The notes beneath the pieces were generated by a model, which did not search any database, was not told the origin of the DNA, and worked only from the letters and a program-made list of their open reading frames with translations. A DNA stretch of 64,000 nucleotides from JANMGV01 sp037440405 (GTDB lineage: Bacteria; Planctomycetota; Planctomycetia; Pirellulales; Pirellulaceae): the NCBI GenBank assembly GCA_037440405.1, contig JBBIUE010000018.1, positions 5,069 through 69,068 on the forward strand. Reading direction: 5' to 3'. The stretch's first letter is position 1; every line of letters begins with the position of its first letter. The position numbers and the translations under genes are program-made. Shown one piece after another: positions 43,235-51,337 of the stretch.

Positions 43235-45780
43235 AGACCATCGAAGCGGCACAGTTTTTTAAGAACTATCAACCGATCGGTAGTGGATACGACGAGGCCA
43301 TGGAGCCCTCTGGGAACACACTGCGATCGGCATACCATCGAATTGCTTCGCATCTGCAGAAGGTATCTCCAGACGAACTGTTTCGTCGGTGGAACTTAGC
43401 TCGTCGTCAAATCGAGGAAGAAGGCGTCACCTACTCGCCGCACGATGCAACTCAAGAATCCATTCGGCCGTGGTCCTTAGATCCATTTCCTGTAGCGTTG
43501 GAAGAATCGGAATGGAACAGCGTGGTCGAGGGCCTGCAACAACGCGCGTTGCTGGCCGACTTGATTACGCTGGATTTGTTGGGGCCCCAGACGTTGCTTC
43601 GCGAGCGAATTGTGCCCCCGGATGTCCTTTTCGCGAATCCTCGCTATTTTCCAGCTCTCCACACGCTCACTGCGGCCACCAGAAAGCATGTTCAGATTTT
43701 CGCCGCCGACGTGGTGAGACTATCGGACGGAAGGTGGCATGCTTGGACCACTCGGACGCGGTCTCCATTTGGCTTGGGTTATATTCTTGAGAATCGGTTA
43801 GTCACTTCGCGGACTCTGCCAAATTCGTTTCGCATCTGCAACGTCCACCGCTTGGCGACATTTTTCATCGCGCTTCGAGACGCCATTCAAAGCTTCGCCA
43901 GCCGTCATCGTGACAATCCTCGCGTTGTGATCTGGACCAAAGGTCCATCCAGTACTTCGTATCCAGAGGACACGTTGCTAGCGCGTTATCTGGGATACAC
44001 GCTTGTCGAAGGGGGGGATTTGGCAGTACGCGAGAATCGTGTCATCCTCAAGACCCTTGGAGGCCCGCTTCCCGTGGAAGTCATTCTTCGGCGGGTGGAA
44101 GATCATCTGGTTGATCCGGTGGAACTCGATGCGGACAGCGACATCGGAGTGCCGGGGATATTGGAAGTCGTTCGGTCTGGGGAGGTTGCCTTTGCCAATG
44201 CTCTGGGAACGGCCTTGGCAGAAGCCCCCATCCTTCAACCATTCCTGCCGGCCATTTGTCGACATTTCCTGTCGGAACCTCTGAAACTTCCCTCGATCCC
44301 CATCCGCTGGTGCGGTCTCCCCGACGATTTATCAGAGTGCTTCAACTGCCTCGATGCGTTCCAATTTCGAAAGGCATTTCGAGATGGGAGTGCTCATGTG
44401 GTACGACCGCGAGAGCTGTCCAAGGAGGATCGAGCAAGTTTCCAAAAGCAGCTTCAATCTGCACCTGCTGATTTCATCGCGGAAGCGATCTTGACTCCAT
44501 CCACTGTTCCGGTCCTGGTAGACAAACAATGGAAGCCCTGGTATTTGGCGGCGCGAACGTTCTTAGTGGCAACTGAAAGCGGATATGAAGCCTTACCCGG
44601 TGGCCTCGCTCGCGTTTCTCCCAAGGCCGAGCTCCTGGCGGAAAATTTGACCAGTGGCGAGCGAACGAAAGACCTTTGGATTCTATCACCGAATCCAGTC
44701 GAGCCGATTTCCCTTTTGAATCAACGGTCCTCCCATGTGGAACTCAAAAGAGGCGGAGCCGATATGCCGTCGCGCGTCGGTGACAATCTGTTTTGGCTGG
44801 GCCGCTACCTCGAACGATCGGAGCAACTGACCCGACTTGCCCGTTGCTTACTTCACGCGATTGCCAGTGAGTCTGATCAATCCAAGTCAGCGATCGCGCT
44901 AATGCGCGTGTCGTGCGAAATCGGCCTGGTACCCAGCGAGGCTGTTCAGACAGATGCAATCTCGCTCCGCAGAACTCTGACGACGTACATACCGACCAAG
45001 CTTCTTGAAGGAAATGAAAACTCGACACTCCTCGCACCATTGCGATCTGCTGTCCAAACAGCGACTTCGGTTCGCGATCGTATTTCCCTGGACGCGATTC
45101 GCACCATCCGCGAGCTGGAACAGTTGGTCTGCGAGCAAGCTGCGCAATTGGAGCGCGATGTGCCCACCGTTCTGACGCTGCTTGATTCCACCATTGGTTC
45201 GTTGACATCACTGTCGGGATTAGCCAGCGAGAATATGACGCGAACGCAAGGATGGCGGCTGATGGATATGGGGAAGCGTTTGGAGCGAGCCCTGTACGGT
45301 ACGCGCATCTTGCGACTCCTCATGACTCGTTATCTTTCCTACGAGGAGGATGTAGGATCGATGGAGGCCTTGCTTCAATTATTCGATAGCTTGATGACCT
45401 ATCGAGCCAGATATTCTTCCGCACTTTATCCCATGGCCGTGATTGACTTGATTGTAACGGACGAAACCAATCCCCGATCGGTCGCGTTTCAACTGGCGAC
45501 CATTCAGCAGCACGTCGATCAGTTACCTCGGAAGCAGGACCAAGCCGTGTGGACGCTTGAGCAGCGCCTCGCAGCATCTGTGCTCAACGTTGTCCGATTG
45601 TCTGAGGCCGACGAATTGGCTCAAGTCGATGCGAAGAACGAACGCAGCGCGCTGATGCGGTTGTTAGTTCGGGTTGGCGAAATGCTTCCCAAGCTCTCCG
45701 ATGAAATATCGGCCCGATTCTTGATTCACACTCGGGCTCGCAAGTATGTGGCTTCCTTCGGAAGGAACGCCAGACCATGA
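43231..45780 (+). CDS. Circularly permuted ATP-grasp protein fused to alpha-E domain
   Basis: 849 residues. Residues about 20-490 are the circularly permuted ATP-grasp type 2 (DUF404/DUF407) domain. It includes VPPDVLFANPRYFPALH, the LENRLVTSRTLPNSF segment, NPRVVIWTKGPSSTSYPEDTLLAR split across the nucleotide site, and EGGDLAVRENRVILKTLGG. Residues about 512-845 are the alpha-E (DUF403) helical domain, starting MPSRVGDNLFWLGRYLERSE. ATP-grasp enzymes of this type are predicted to ligate amino acids or peptides through acyl-phosphate intermediates; alpha-E always accompanies them and has no known activity. It overlaps both neighbours by four bases (ATGA at each junction), so the three are translated as a unit. 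The family call is secure; the product is unknown. Confidence 0.9.
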   Translation: MKTIEAAQFFKNYQPIGSGYDEAMEPSGNTLRSAYHRIASHLQKVSPDELFRRWNLARRQIEEEGVTYSPHDATQESIRPWSLDPFPVALEESEWNSVVEGLQQRALLADLITLDLLGPQTLLRERIVPPDVLFANPRYFPALHTLTAATRKHVQIFAADVVRLSDGRWHAWTTRTRSPFGLGYILENRLVTSRTLPNSFRICNVHRLATFFIALRDAIQSFASRHRDNPRVVIWTKGPSSTSYPEDTLLARYLGYTLVEGGDLAVRENRVILKTLGGPLPVEVILRRVEDHLVDPVELDADSDIGVPGILEVVRSGEVAFANALGTALAEAPILQPFLPAICRHFLSEPLKLPSIPIRWCGLPDDLSECFNCLDAFQFRKAFRDGSAHVVRPRELSKEDRASFQKQLQSAPADFIAEAILTPSTVPVLVDKQWKPWYLAARTFLVATESGYEALPGGLARVSPKAELLAENLTSGERTKDLWILSPNPVEPISLLNQRSSHVELKRGGADMPSRVGDNLFWLGRYLERSEQLTRLARCLLHAIASESDQSKSAIALMRVSCEIGLVPSEAVQTDAISLRRTLTTYIPTKLLEGNENSTLLAPLRSAVQTATSVRDRISLDAIRTIRELEQLVCEQAAQLERDVPTVLTLLDSTIGSLTSLSGLASENMTRTQGWRLMDMGKRLERALYGTRILRLLMTRYLSYEEDVGSMEALLQLFDSLMTYRARYSSALYPMAVIDLIVTDETNPRSVAFQLATIQQHVDQLPRKQDQAVWTLEQRLAASVLNVVRLSEADELAQVDAKNERSALMRLLVRVGEMLPKLSDEISARFLIHTRARKYVASFGRNARP

Positions 45781-46661
45781 CCGCCTCGTATTTTGTACAA
45801 CACATCTCAACTTTTCACTACGAATCCGTCGTCCGCGACTGCCATAATCAATTGATGCTCATGCCGCGATCCGACGAACGCGTTGCGTGCGAATCGCATC
45901 GCTTGATCATTCGCCCGCATCCTCGATTGATTCGACGTCGAGCGGATTTCTTCGGCAATATCGTTCATGGCTTTGCCATCGACGAAGATCACCGTCAGCT
46001 TGTCGTGACTTCCAAGTTTCGTGTTGCTGTCAAAGCTCCCGCTTGGCCCAACGATCTAACCGGTCCCACTTGGACTTCTGTACGCGACGGAATCGCTCGC
46101 CAAACCGATCCCAATTGGCTGCAAGCTTGTCTGTTTACCTTTCCCTCACCGCGAGTGCCACTGACCGAGGAGTTTCGGGAATACGCGGCCGCAAATTTCG
46201 TTGGGGACGTGTCGCTTCCTTCGGCATTGCTTCAGCTCACGCAGCGTCTTTTTGACGATTTTGAGTACGACAAGACAGCGACCAACGTCGACACGAAAAC
46301 AGAAACGGCGTTCCAAATGCGTCGGGGCGTTTGCCAGGACTTTGCGCATGTTCAGATCGCTTGTCTCCGCTCGGTGGGAATTCCTGCCCGCTACGTCAGC
46401 GGTTACATCCGCACCGTGCGATCCGGAGAAAGCTCTTCTTTGATCGGAGCGGACCAGTCCCACGCTTGGGTCTCCGTCTATGGCGGACCGACCCTGGGCT
46501 GGCTCGAAGTCGATCCTACCAATCGTTGTATTTGTAGCTCCGACCACATTCCGATCGCTTGGGGGCGCGATTACTCCGATTTGGTTCCTATCCGAGGAGT
46601 CTATCTCGGTGGCGGAACTCAGAGTTTGCAGGTCAGCGTGAACGTGACACCCATCCATTAG
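45777..46661 (+). CDS. Transglutaminase family protein
   Basis: 294 residues. The N-terminal beta domain (residues 1-80, VQHISTFHYESVVRDCHNQL) is followed by a transglutaminase core with a full triad: Cys186 (RRGVCQDFAH), His229 (DQSHAWVSVY) and Asp246 (GWLEVDPTN). Such proteins are predicted to act as peptidases or transferases on amide bonds. It is the third gene of the coupled operon and starts inside the preceding stop codon. It differs from the first gene in lacking DUF2126. Together they fit a cycle in which a peptide is built by ATP-grasp and amidoligase activities and cut or transferred by the two transglutaminases. No substrate gene is visible nearby. Confidence 0.9.
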   Translation: MTASYFVQHISTFHYESVVRDCHNQLMLMPRSDERVACESHRLIIRPHPRLIRRRADFFGNIVHGFAIDEDHRQLVVTSKFRVAVKAPAWPNDLTGPTWTSVRDGIARQTDPNWLQACLFTFPSPRVPLTEEFREYAAANFVGDVSLPSALLQLTQRLFDDFEYDKTATNVDTKTETAFQMRRGVCQDFAHVQIACLRSVGIPARYVSGYIRTVRSGESSSLIGADQSHAWVSVYGGPTLGWLEVDPTNRCICSSDHIPIAWGRDYSDLVPIRGVYLGGGTQSLQVSVNVTPIH

Positions 46662-46744
46662 AAAGGGAAGGCGAGAGCGCCCGCTTCGCTTCTGGTCCCC
46701 GATCCATTCCCTCCGCCAATTTCCACCCGGAGCCAAATAGCAAA

Positions 46745-48475
46745 CTATGGCTCAGCAGAGTAGACGATCTTCCCACCAAGGATGGTGAAAAGGACCTGGC
46801 TTTCGAGAATGCTTTCCTCGGGACACTCGAGAATGTCACGATCCAAGACCACTAGATCAGCCAATTTTCCGGGAACCAGACTTCCCTTGATCGATTCTTC
46901 AAATGCCGCGTAGGCGGCGTTGATCGTGTAGCTGCGCAATGCTTCCAGGCGAGTCATCTTTTGCTCCGGGAAGAACTCTGTACCATTCTTCAGCTTGCGA
47001 GTGACACTGGCGTAGAATGACGCGATAGGATGGATTGGCTCGACCGGAACATCGGAGCCATTGCAAAGGATCGCGCCGCTATCGAGGAGGTTTCGCCACA
47101 TATACGCTCCTGTTTGCGAACGACGCTGCCCCAATCGCTGCAACACGAAGACGGCATCGGAAGTACAGTGAATTCCTTGCATCGAGGCAATGACGCCCAG
47201 TTGTGCGAACCTTGGAATATCGTCGGGATGCAAATGCTGGGCGTGCTCGATCCGCCATCGGCGCTGCATTGCTGAAGGTTGCATTTGGAACACCCGTTCA
47301 AAAAGGTCCAGCGTTTCTCGATTCGCTCGATCTCCGATGGCATGCACGCATAGCTGAAAATCGCTCTTGATCGCAAGCTGAGCGGTTCGTTCTACAACGT
47401 CCAGATCAATCGTATTGAGCCCAGTTGAGGTTGGCAGGTCGTCGTAGGGATCTAGGAGCCAAGCGCCATGTGGTCCTAAAGCGCCATCGAGCGAGACCTT
47501 GATGGCGCGAACCGTCAGAAAATCATCCGCGAATCCGATCATTTTCGCTCTGGGCAATCTGGATTCGAGCCGATCGATGTCGTCGCGAACCATCACCCAC
47601 AGGCGAACGGGAAGCTCGTCCCGCAATGCCATGCTTTGGATGACGCTGAGTACGTTGAACGATGTTCCTGCGTCTTGAAAACTCGTGACACCATGGCGTA
47701 GACATTGTTGACCAGCGATCTGTATGGCCAGACGCAATCGTTGCAAGCGTTGCTCGGGTGTCTGATTTCGTTGATCACGACCGAAAGCATTGGAAACGAA
47801 TTGCATGGCTGTTTCTCGAAAGACGCCGGTTGGAATGCCATTCTCCCTGCGAAGAATCTCGCCACCATTTGGGTCTTGCGTCGAGGAATCGACACCGGCG
47901 ATTTGCATGGCATAAGCGTTGGCAAGGCTCATGTGGCCGCTCGCGTGAGTCAGCAATACGGGATTCCGTGGACTCGCGGCCGATAGAGCATCATGTGTTG
48001 GGTAACCATCGAAATTGGGTTGCGGAAGCGTCGTCCATTTGGACTGATGCCAGCCTCGCCCCAGAATCCATTCACCTGGCGATGCAGTTTCCGCGGCCGC
48101 AGCAACTTGTGCCACGATAGCGTCATACGATTCCGCACTTGCCAAATCCAAGATCATCAACGACTCACCGAAACCAACGTAATGGCCGTGTCCTTCAATC
48201 AGGCCAGGAATGACAATCTGACCCGAGCTGAGGGCTAAGTGCTGCGTTTTGGGACCAATCCACCTACTGATTTCCTGTTTCGATCCGACGTCCAAAATCC
48301 GATTGCCACGAACCGCAATCGCTTCTGTAACGGGCATCGCATCGTCCATCGTCACCACTTTTCCGCCAGTGATGACCAGTTCTGCCGTGAGCGGCTCGTC
48401 AGCTTGATAAGCGATTGCTTTATCTGCGAGCCAAAAGATGAGAATGACGATCAGGCAACGCACGGCAGTTCGCAT
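46745..48475 (-). CDS. YtcJ-like metal-dependent amidohydrolase, exported
   Basis: 576 residues from the ATG at 48475, fixed by AAGGAG 7 bases upstream; a longer frame upstream is unlikely. The signal peptide is VRCLIVILIFWLADKAIAYQ. Amidohydrolase landmarks are VITGGKVVTMDDAMPVTEAI, the metal-binding HGH in IPGLIEGHGHYVGF, ALGPHGAWLLDPYDD, CVHAIGDRANRETLDLFERV, RIEHAQHLHPDDIPRF and LCNGSDVPVEPIHPI. The YtcJ subgroup hydrolyses uncharacterised amides or imides in the periplasm. Its 3' end faces the transglutaminase operon, with 83 bp between stops, so it is not part of that operon. Its operon context upstream (waaA) is 197 bp away. Confidence 0.9.
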   Translation of the reverse strand: MRTAVRCLIVILIFWLADKAIAYQADEPLTAELVITGGKVVTMDDAMPVTEAIAVRGNRILDVGSKQEISRWIGPKTQHLALSSGQIVIPGLIEGHGHYVGFGESLMILDLASAESYDAIVAQVAAAAETASPGEWILGRGWHQSKWTTLPQPNFDGYPTHDALSAASPRNPVLLTHASGHMSLANAYAMQIAGVDSSTQDPNGGEILRRENGIPTGVFRETAMQFVSNAFGRDQRNQTPEQRLQRLRLAIQIAGQQCLRHGVTSFQDAGTSFNVLSVIQSMALRDELPVRLWVMVRDDIDRLESRLPRAKMIGFADDFLTVRAIKVSLDGALGPHGAWLLDPYDDLPTSTGLNTIDLDVVERTAQLAIKSDFQLCVHAIGDRANRETLDLFERVFQMQPSAMQRRWRIEHAQHLHPDDIPRFAQLGVIASMQGIHCTSDAVFVLQRLGQRRSQTGAYMWRNLLDSGAILCNGSDVPVEPIHPIASFYASVTRKLKNGTEFFPEQKMTRLEALRSYTINAAYAAFEESIKGSLVPGKLADLVVLDRDILECPEESILESQVLFTILGGKIVYSAEP

Positions 48476-48482
48476 GGTGCTT

Positions 48483-48488
48483 CTCCTT
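48483..48488 (-). promoter_or_regulatory. Shine-Dalgarno site AAGGAG for the YtcJ-like gene
   Basis: On the minus strand AAGGAG stands 7 bases before the ATG at 48475. It is one of the strongest ribosome sites in the window and decides the start. Confidence 0.8.
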
Positions 48489-48672
48489 GGGTATCGATGC
48501 TGATGCATCATCGTTTGGGATTTGATTCTAAACTCTATTGGGGAACACGAAGGAGCGAAGCAGAATTTTTTTGGAGTTCGCTCAAACTATTCTACAAACG
48601 TCCATCCGATCGCTGGGGAACGCTTCAAATGGAAAATCGCAACGGGTTCCCCGATGGCGGCCCTCGGGACCT

Positions 48673-49968
48673 TTAAATGGCCCTTGCGTTTCCATCAATG
48701 ATTTCGCACAGAGCTGAGATCGTGCGCTCGGCGGCACCACGATGACGAGCGACGAAGTCGCTCGCTCGATCTCCCATGCACCTTCGTTCTTCCGGGTGCT
48801 CGATCATGTGCTTCAGCCACGGAATGAATTCGGAAGGATCGTTCAGCACCGTTGCACCGCGAGCTCCCAGCAACTGCTCCACAATATCGCGGAAGTTCCA
48901 TGTATTTGGGCCAAACGAGATACAAACGCCAAACGCGGCTGGTTCCAGCATGTTCTGCCCCCCCCGGTTGCCGAAACTGCCACCGACAAATCCTAAATCT
49001 GCGAGGCCCCAAAACCATCGCAGTTCACCGATGGTGTCGACTAGCAGAACCTCCCAATCAGCATCGACGGCGGCATCGTTCATGAGGCTTCGCCGAATTC
49101 CTCGAAGGTTATTTGCCGCGATTTGTTCTGCCACCGATTCGAATCGCTCAGGGTGTCGTGGGACGAGAATCAAGCGCAACGTCGGATAACGCGGACGCAG
49201 GATTTTGAAAGCATGGATTGCCATCTCTTCTTCGGGTTCCTGGGTACTTCCGCAAACTAGGACGATGGAATCATCGCTCAAGCGAGCCTGCACGCGTCGT
49301 TTCATGATTTCGGGATGGGATCGATCCGACTCTGTTCCATCGAACTTCATCGAACCTGTGACGACGACTCGAAGTGGATCCGCGCCGAGAGCCACCAAAC
49401 GTTCGGCGTAGGTTTGATCTTGAGTACCGAACCATCGAATCTGTCGGAGCGATGATTTCATCAGCCAGCGGAGTTTTTGGTAGCCACGATAGCTTTTTTC
49501 GCTCAGTCGAGCATTTACCAACACCACATCAGCCCCCAATTGTGAAGCAATGTGAATCCAGTTTGGCCACAGCTCCAATTCGATGAGTACGATCATTTGA
49601 GGCTGGAGCCTTCGCATGGCATTCCGAACGGCCCATGTGAAATCCATGGGAGCGTACTGGACGCTGAATTCCGGGAATAGTTCTTTCGCGAGTGCGTATC
49701 CCGTCCGAGTGGTTGTGGTAACGACCAAATGGAAATCGGGATACCGTTGGTACAGGGGGCGAACGATATTGCGCAGTAATTGAACTTCGCCGACACTGAC
49801 GGCGTGGAACCAGATGGCTGGCTGCTTGCTCGCATTCGGCTCAAGACGACCCAACCATCTTGCTCCCCATCCTTCGCGGTATCTACCTGTTCGAAACGAA
49901 CGCCACACCAACCAAGGACTTAGCAGGAGAATGGCGAATAGATATAACAGATTGAGAAGGATGCCCAT
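48673..49968 (-). CDS. waaA: 3-deoxy-D-manno-octulosonic acid (Kdo) transferase
   Basis: 431 residues, the usual length. An N-terminal membrane anchor (LLNLLYLFAILLLSPWLV) precedes the GT-B fold. Marks of WaaA/KdtA are IWFHAVSVGEVQLLRNIV, HLVVTTTTRTGYALAKELFP, YAPMDFTWAVRNAMRRLQP, LIELELWPNWIHIA (ELELWPN), LVNARLSEKSYRGYQ, GSMKFDG and the end LGFVGGSFGNRGGQNMLEPA. It transfers Kdo from CMP-Kdo to lipid A precursors on the inner face of the cytoplasmic membrane. This implies an outer membrane with lipopolysaccharide in this planctomycete. It is the last gene of the run fusion-rpiB-nfo-waaA, 21 bp after nfo. Confidence 0.95.
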   Translation of the reverse strand: MGILLNLLYLFAILLLSPWLVWRSFRTGRYREGWGARWLGRLEPNASKQPAIWFHAVSVGEVQLLRNIVRPLYQRYPDFHLVVTTTTRTGYALAKELFPEFSVQYAPMDFTWAVRNAMRRLQPQMIVLIELELWPNWIHIASQLGADVVLVNARLSEKSYRGYQKLRWLMKSSLRQIRWFGTQDQTYAERLVALGADPLRVVVTGSMKFDGTESDRSHPEIMKRRVQARLSDDSIVLVCGSTQEPEEEMAIHAFKILRPRYPTLRLILVPRHPERFESVAEQIAANNLRGIRRSLMNDAAVDADWEVLLVDTIGELRWFWGLADLGFVGGSFGNRGGQNMLEPAAFGVCISFGPNTWNFRDIVEQLLGARGATVLNDPSEFIPWLKHMIEHPEERRCMGDRASDFVARHRGAAERTISALCEIIDGNARAI

Positions 49969-49989
49969 CCCTGCATGTCCCCAAGCAAC

Positions 49990-50850
49990 TCAGGCGACGA
50001 GCTGCCGAAGCGTCTCCAAATTGACCATGTCCCAATCGCACCCGTCGTCGTTTTTCCCTTTATCGGTTTCCAAATACATCGGCAGCTTTTTGACCATCGG
50101 ATGTTTGAGGAAACGCTTAAAACCTTCGAGGCCAATCGTGCCCAGGCCGATGTGCTCATGCCGATCGACGCGACTGCCGCAGCCTTTTTTGCTATCGTTC
50201 AAATGAATCGCTCGAAGGGCCTCTCTTAATCCATGAGCCTCAAGGTCGGCCACGAGACTCTTTAAGCCTTTCGGTTCAGAAAGGTCGTATCCGGCAGCGT
50301 GAGCGTGGCAAGTGTCCAGGCAAATCCCGACGTTCATGGCACTTCCCGTCCGTTCGATCAGCCAACCAAGATGTTCGATCTTCCACCCCAGACTGCTTCC
50401 TTGGCCCGCAGTGTTCTCCAGAAGAAGCCAACTTGCTTTCGGCTTGGCCTTCTTAAAGGCTTTTTCAATCGCTTTGGCGATCCGCTCCAGCCCCTTTTCT
50501 TCTGAGCTGTCCATGAACGCTCCTGGGTGAACCACGACGCCATCCAAACCGAGCTGTTCCGCTCGTTGCCATTCGACCACGGTGGCTTCGATCGATTTAT
50601 TCCAAAGTTCGCTATTGGGCGAGGCCAAGTTGATCAAATAAGATGCGTGAGCAAGTGGCCGACAGATAGCATCACGCTTCAATGCCTCGCGGAACAGGTC
50701 AACGTCTTCATCGGAGATGGGTTTGCAAGCCCATTGATTGTTGTTTTTCGTAAAAAGTTGAACGCAATCGCAGCCAGCGGCCTTGGCCAGTTCCACGGAT
50801 CGGTAGTAACCACCCGCGATGGACATGTGGGCACCAAACAGATAAGCCAT
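49990..50850 (-). CDS. nfo: Deoxyribonuclease IV (AP endonuclease, Nfo)
   Basis: 286 residues from the ATG at 50850; the in-frame extension upstream is Arg-rich and overlaps rpiB. The TIM-barrel AP endonuclease 2 family is certain: GAHMSIAGG at the start, HPGAFM, LLLENTAGQGSSLG, CLDTCHAHAAGYD, IHLNDSKKGCGSRVDRHEHI and LETDKG. The nine zinc ligands of E. coli Nfo all have counterparts: His68, His108, Glu145, Asp179, His182, His216, Asp229, His231 and Glu261. It cleaves DNA 5' to abasic sites in base excision repair. It starts 32 bp after rpiB on the same strand. Confidence 0.97.
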   Translation of the reverse strand: MAYLFGAHMSIAGGYYRSVELAKAAGCDCVQLFTKNNNQWACKPISDEDVDLFREALKRDAICRPLAHASYLINLASPNSELWNKSIEATVVEWQRAEQLGLDGVVVHPGAFMDSSEEKGLERIAKAIEKAFKKAKPKASWLLLENTAGQGSSLGWKIEHLGWLIERTGSAMNVGICLDTCHAHAAGYDLSEPKGLKSLVADLEAHGLREALRAIHLNDSKKGCGSRVDRHEHIGLGTIGLEGFKRFLKHPMVKKLPMYLETDKGKNDDGCDWDMVNLETLRQLVA

Positions 50851-50882
50851 GGCTGATTCCGTGGTAATGATTCTCGATGACT

Positions 50883-51335
50883 TCAGTGACTCGCCGTCGG
50901 GGCGTCGACGGTGTGGATTTTTGCGATGCGCTGCGCGTGCCGCCCCCCCTCGAAGTCGGTCGCCAGCCAGACTCGGATCAAATCGACGACGGGTCGATCT
51001 CCTATCATATCGGCGGGCAAGCAAAGGACGTTGAGGTCGTTGTGCCGACGGGAGATTTCCGCAAGGACTTCGTCACCGCAGACTGCGGCACGCACTCCGG
51101 GGAACTTGTTGGCAGTTATCGCCATTCCTATTCCTGTCCCACACAACAGCACGCCTCGTTCGCAAGTGCCATCGGAGACCATTTTCGCAACCTGCACTGC
51201 GAAGTCCGGGTAGTCCACGGATTGATCGCTGCTCGTGCCGACGTCATCGACTGTGTGCCCGTCGGCGGTTAGTAAATTGACAATCTTGCATTTGAGATGA
51301 AATCCGCGATGGTCACTACCAATGGCGATGCGCAT
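50883..51335 (-). CDS. rpiB: Ribose 5-phosphate isomerase B
   Basis: 150 residues, the family length. The N-terminus is IGSDHRGFHLK and the catalytic Cys is in LLCGTGIGMAITANKFPGVR. The general-acid His is in SRRHNDLNVLCLPAD. RpiB interconverts ribose-5-phosphate and ribulose-5-phosphate (or allose-6-phosphate in some species) in the cytosol. Two bases separate its ATG from the stop of the upstream YrdC-like/phosphatase fusion, so the two are co-translated. The order fusion-rpiB equals ywlC-ywlE-ywlF (rpiB) of Bacillus with the first two fused. Confidence 0.96.
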   Translation of the reverse strand: MRIAIGSDHRGFHLKCKIVNLLTADGHTVDDVGTSSDQSVDYPDFAVQVAKMVSDGTCERGVLLCGTGIGMAITANKFPGVRAAVCGDEVLAEISRRHNDLNVLCLPADMIGDRPVVDLIRVWLATDFEGGRHAQRIAKIHTVDAPTASH

Positions 51336-51337
51336 GT

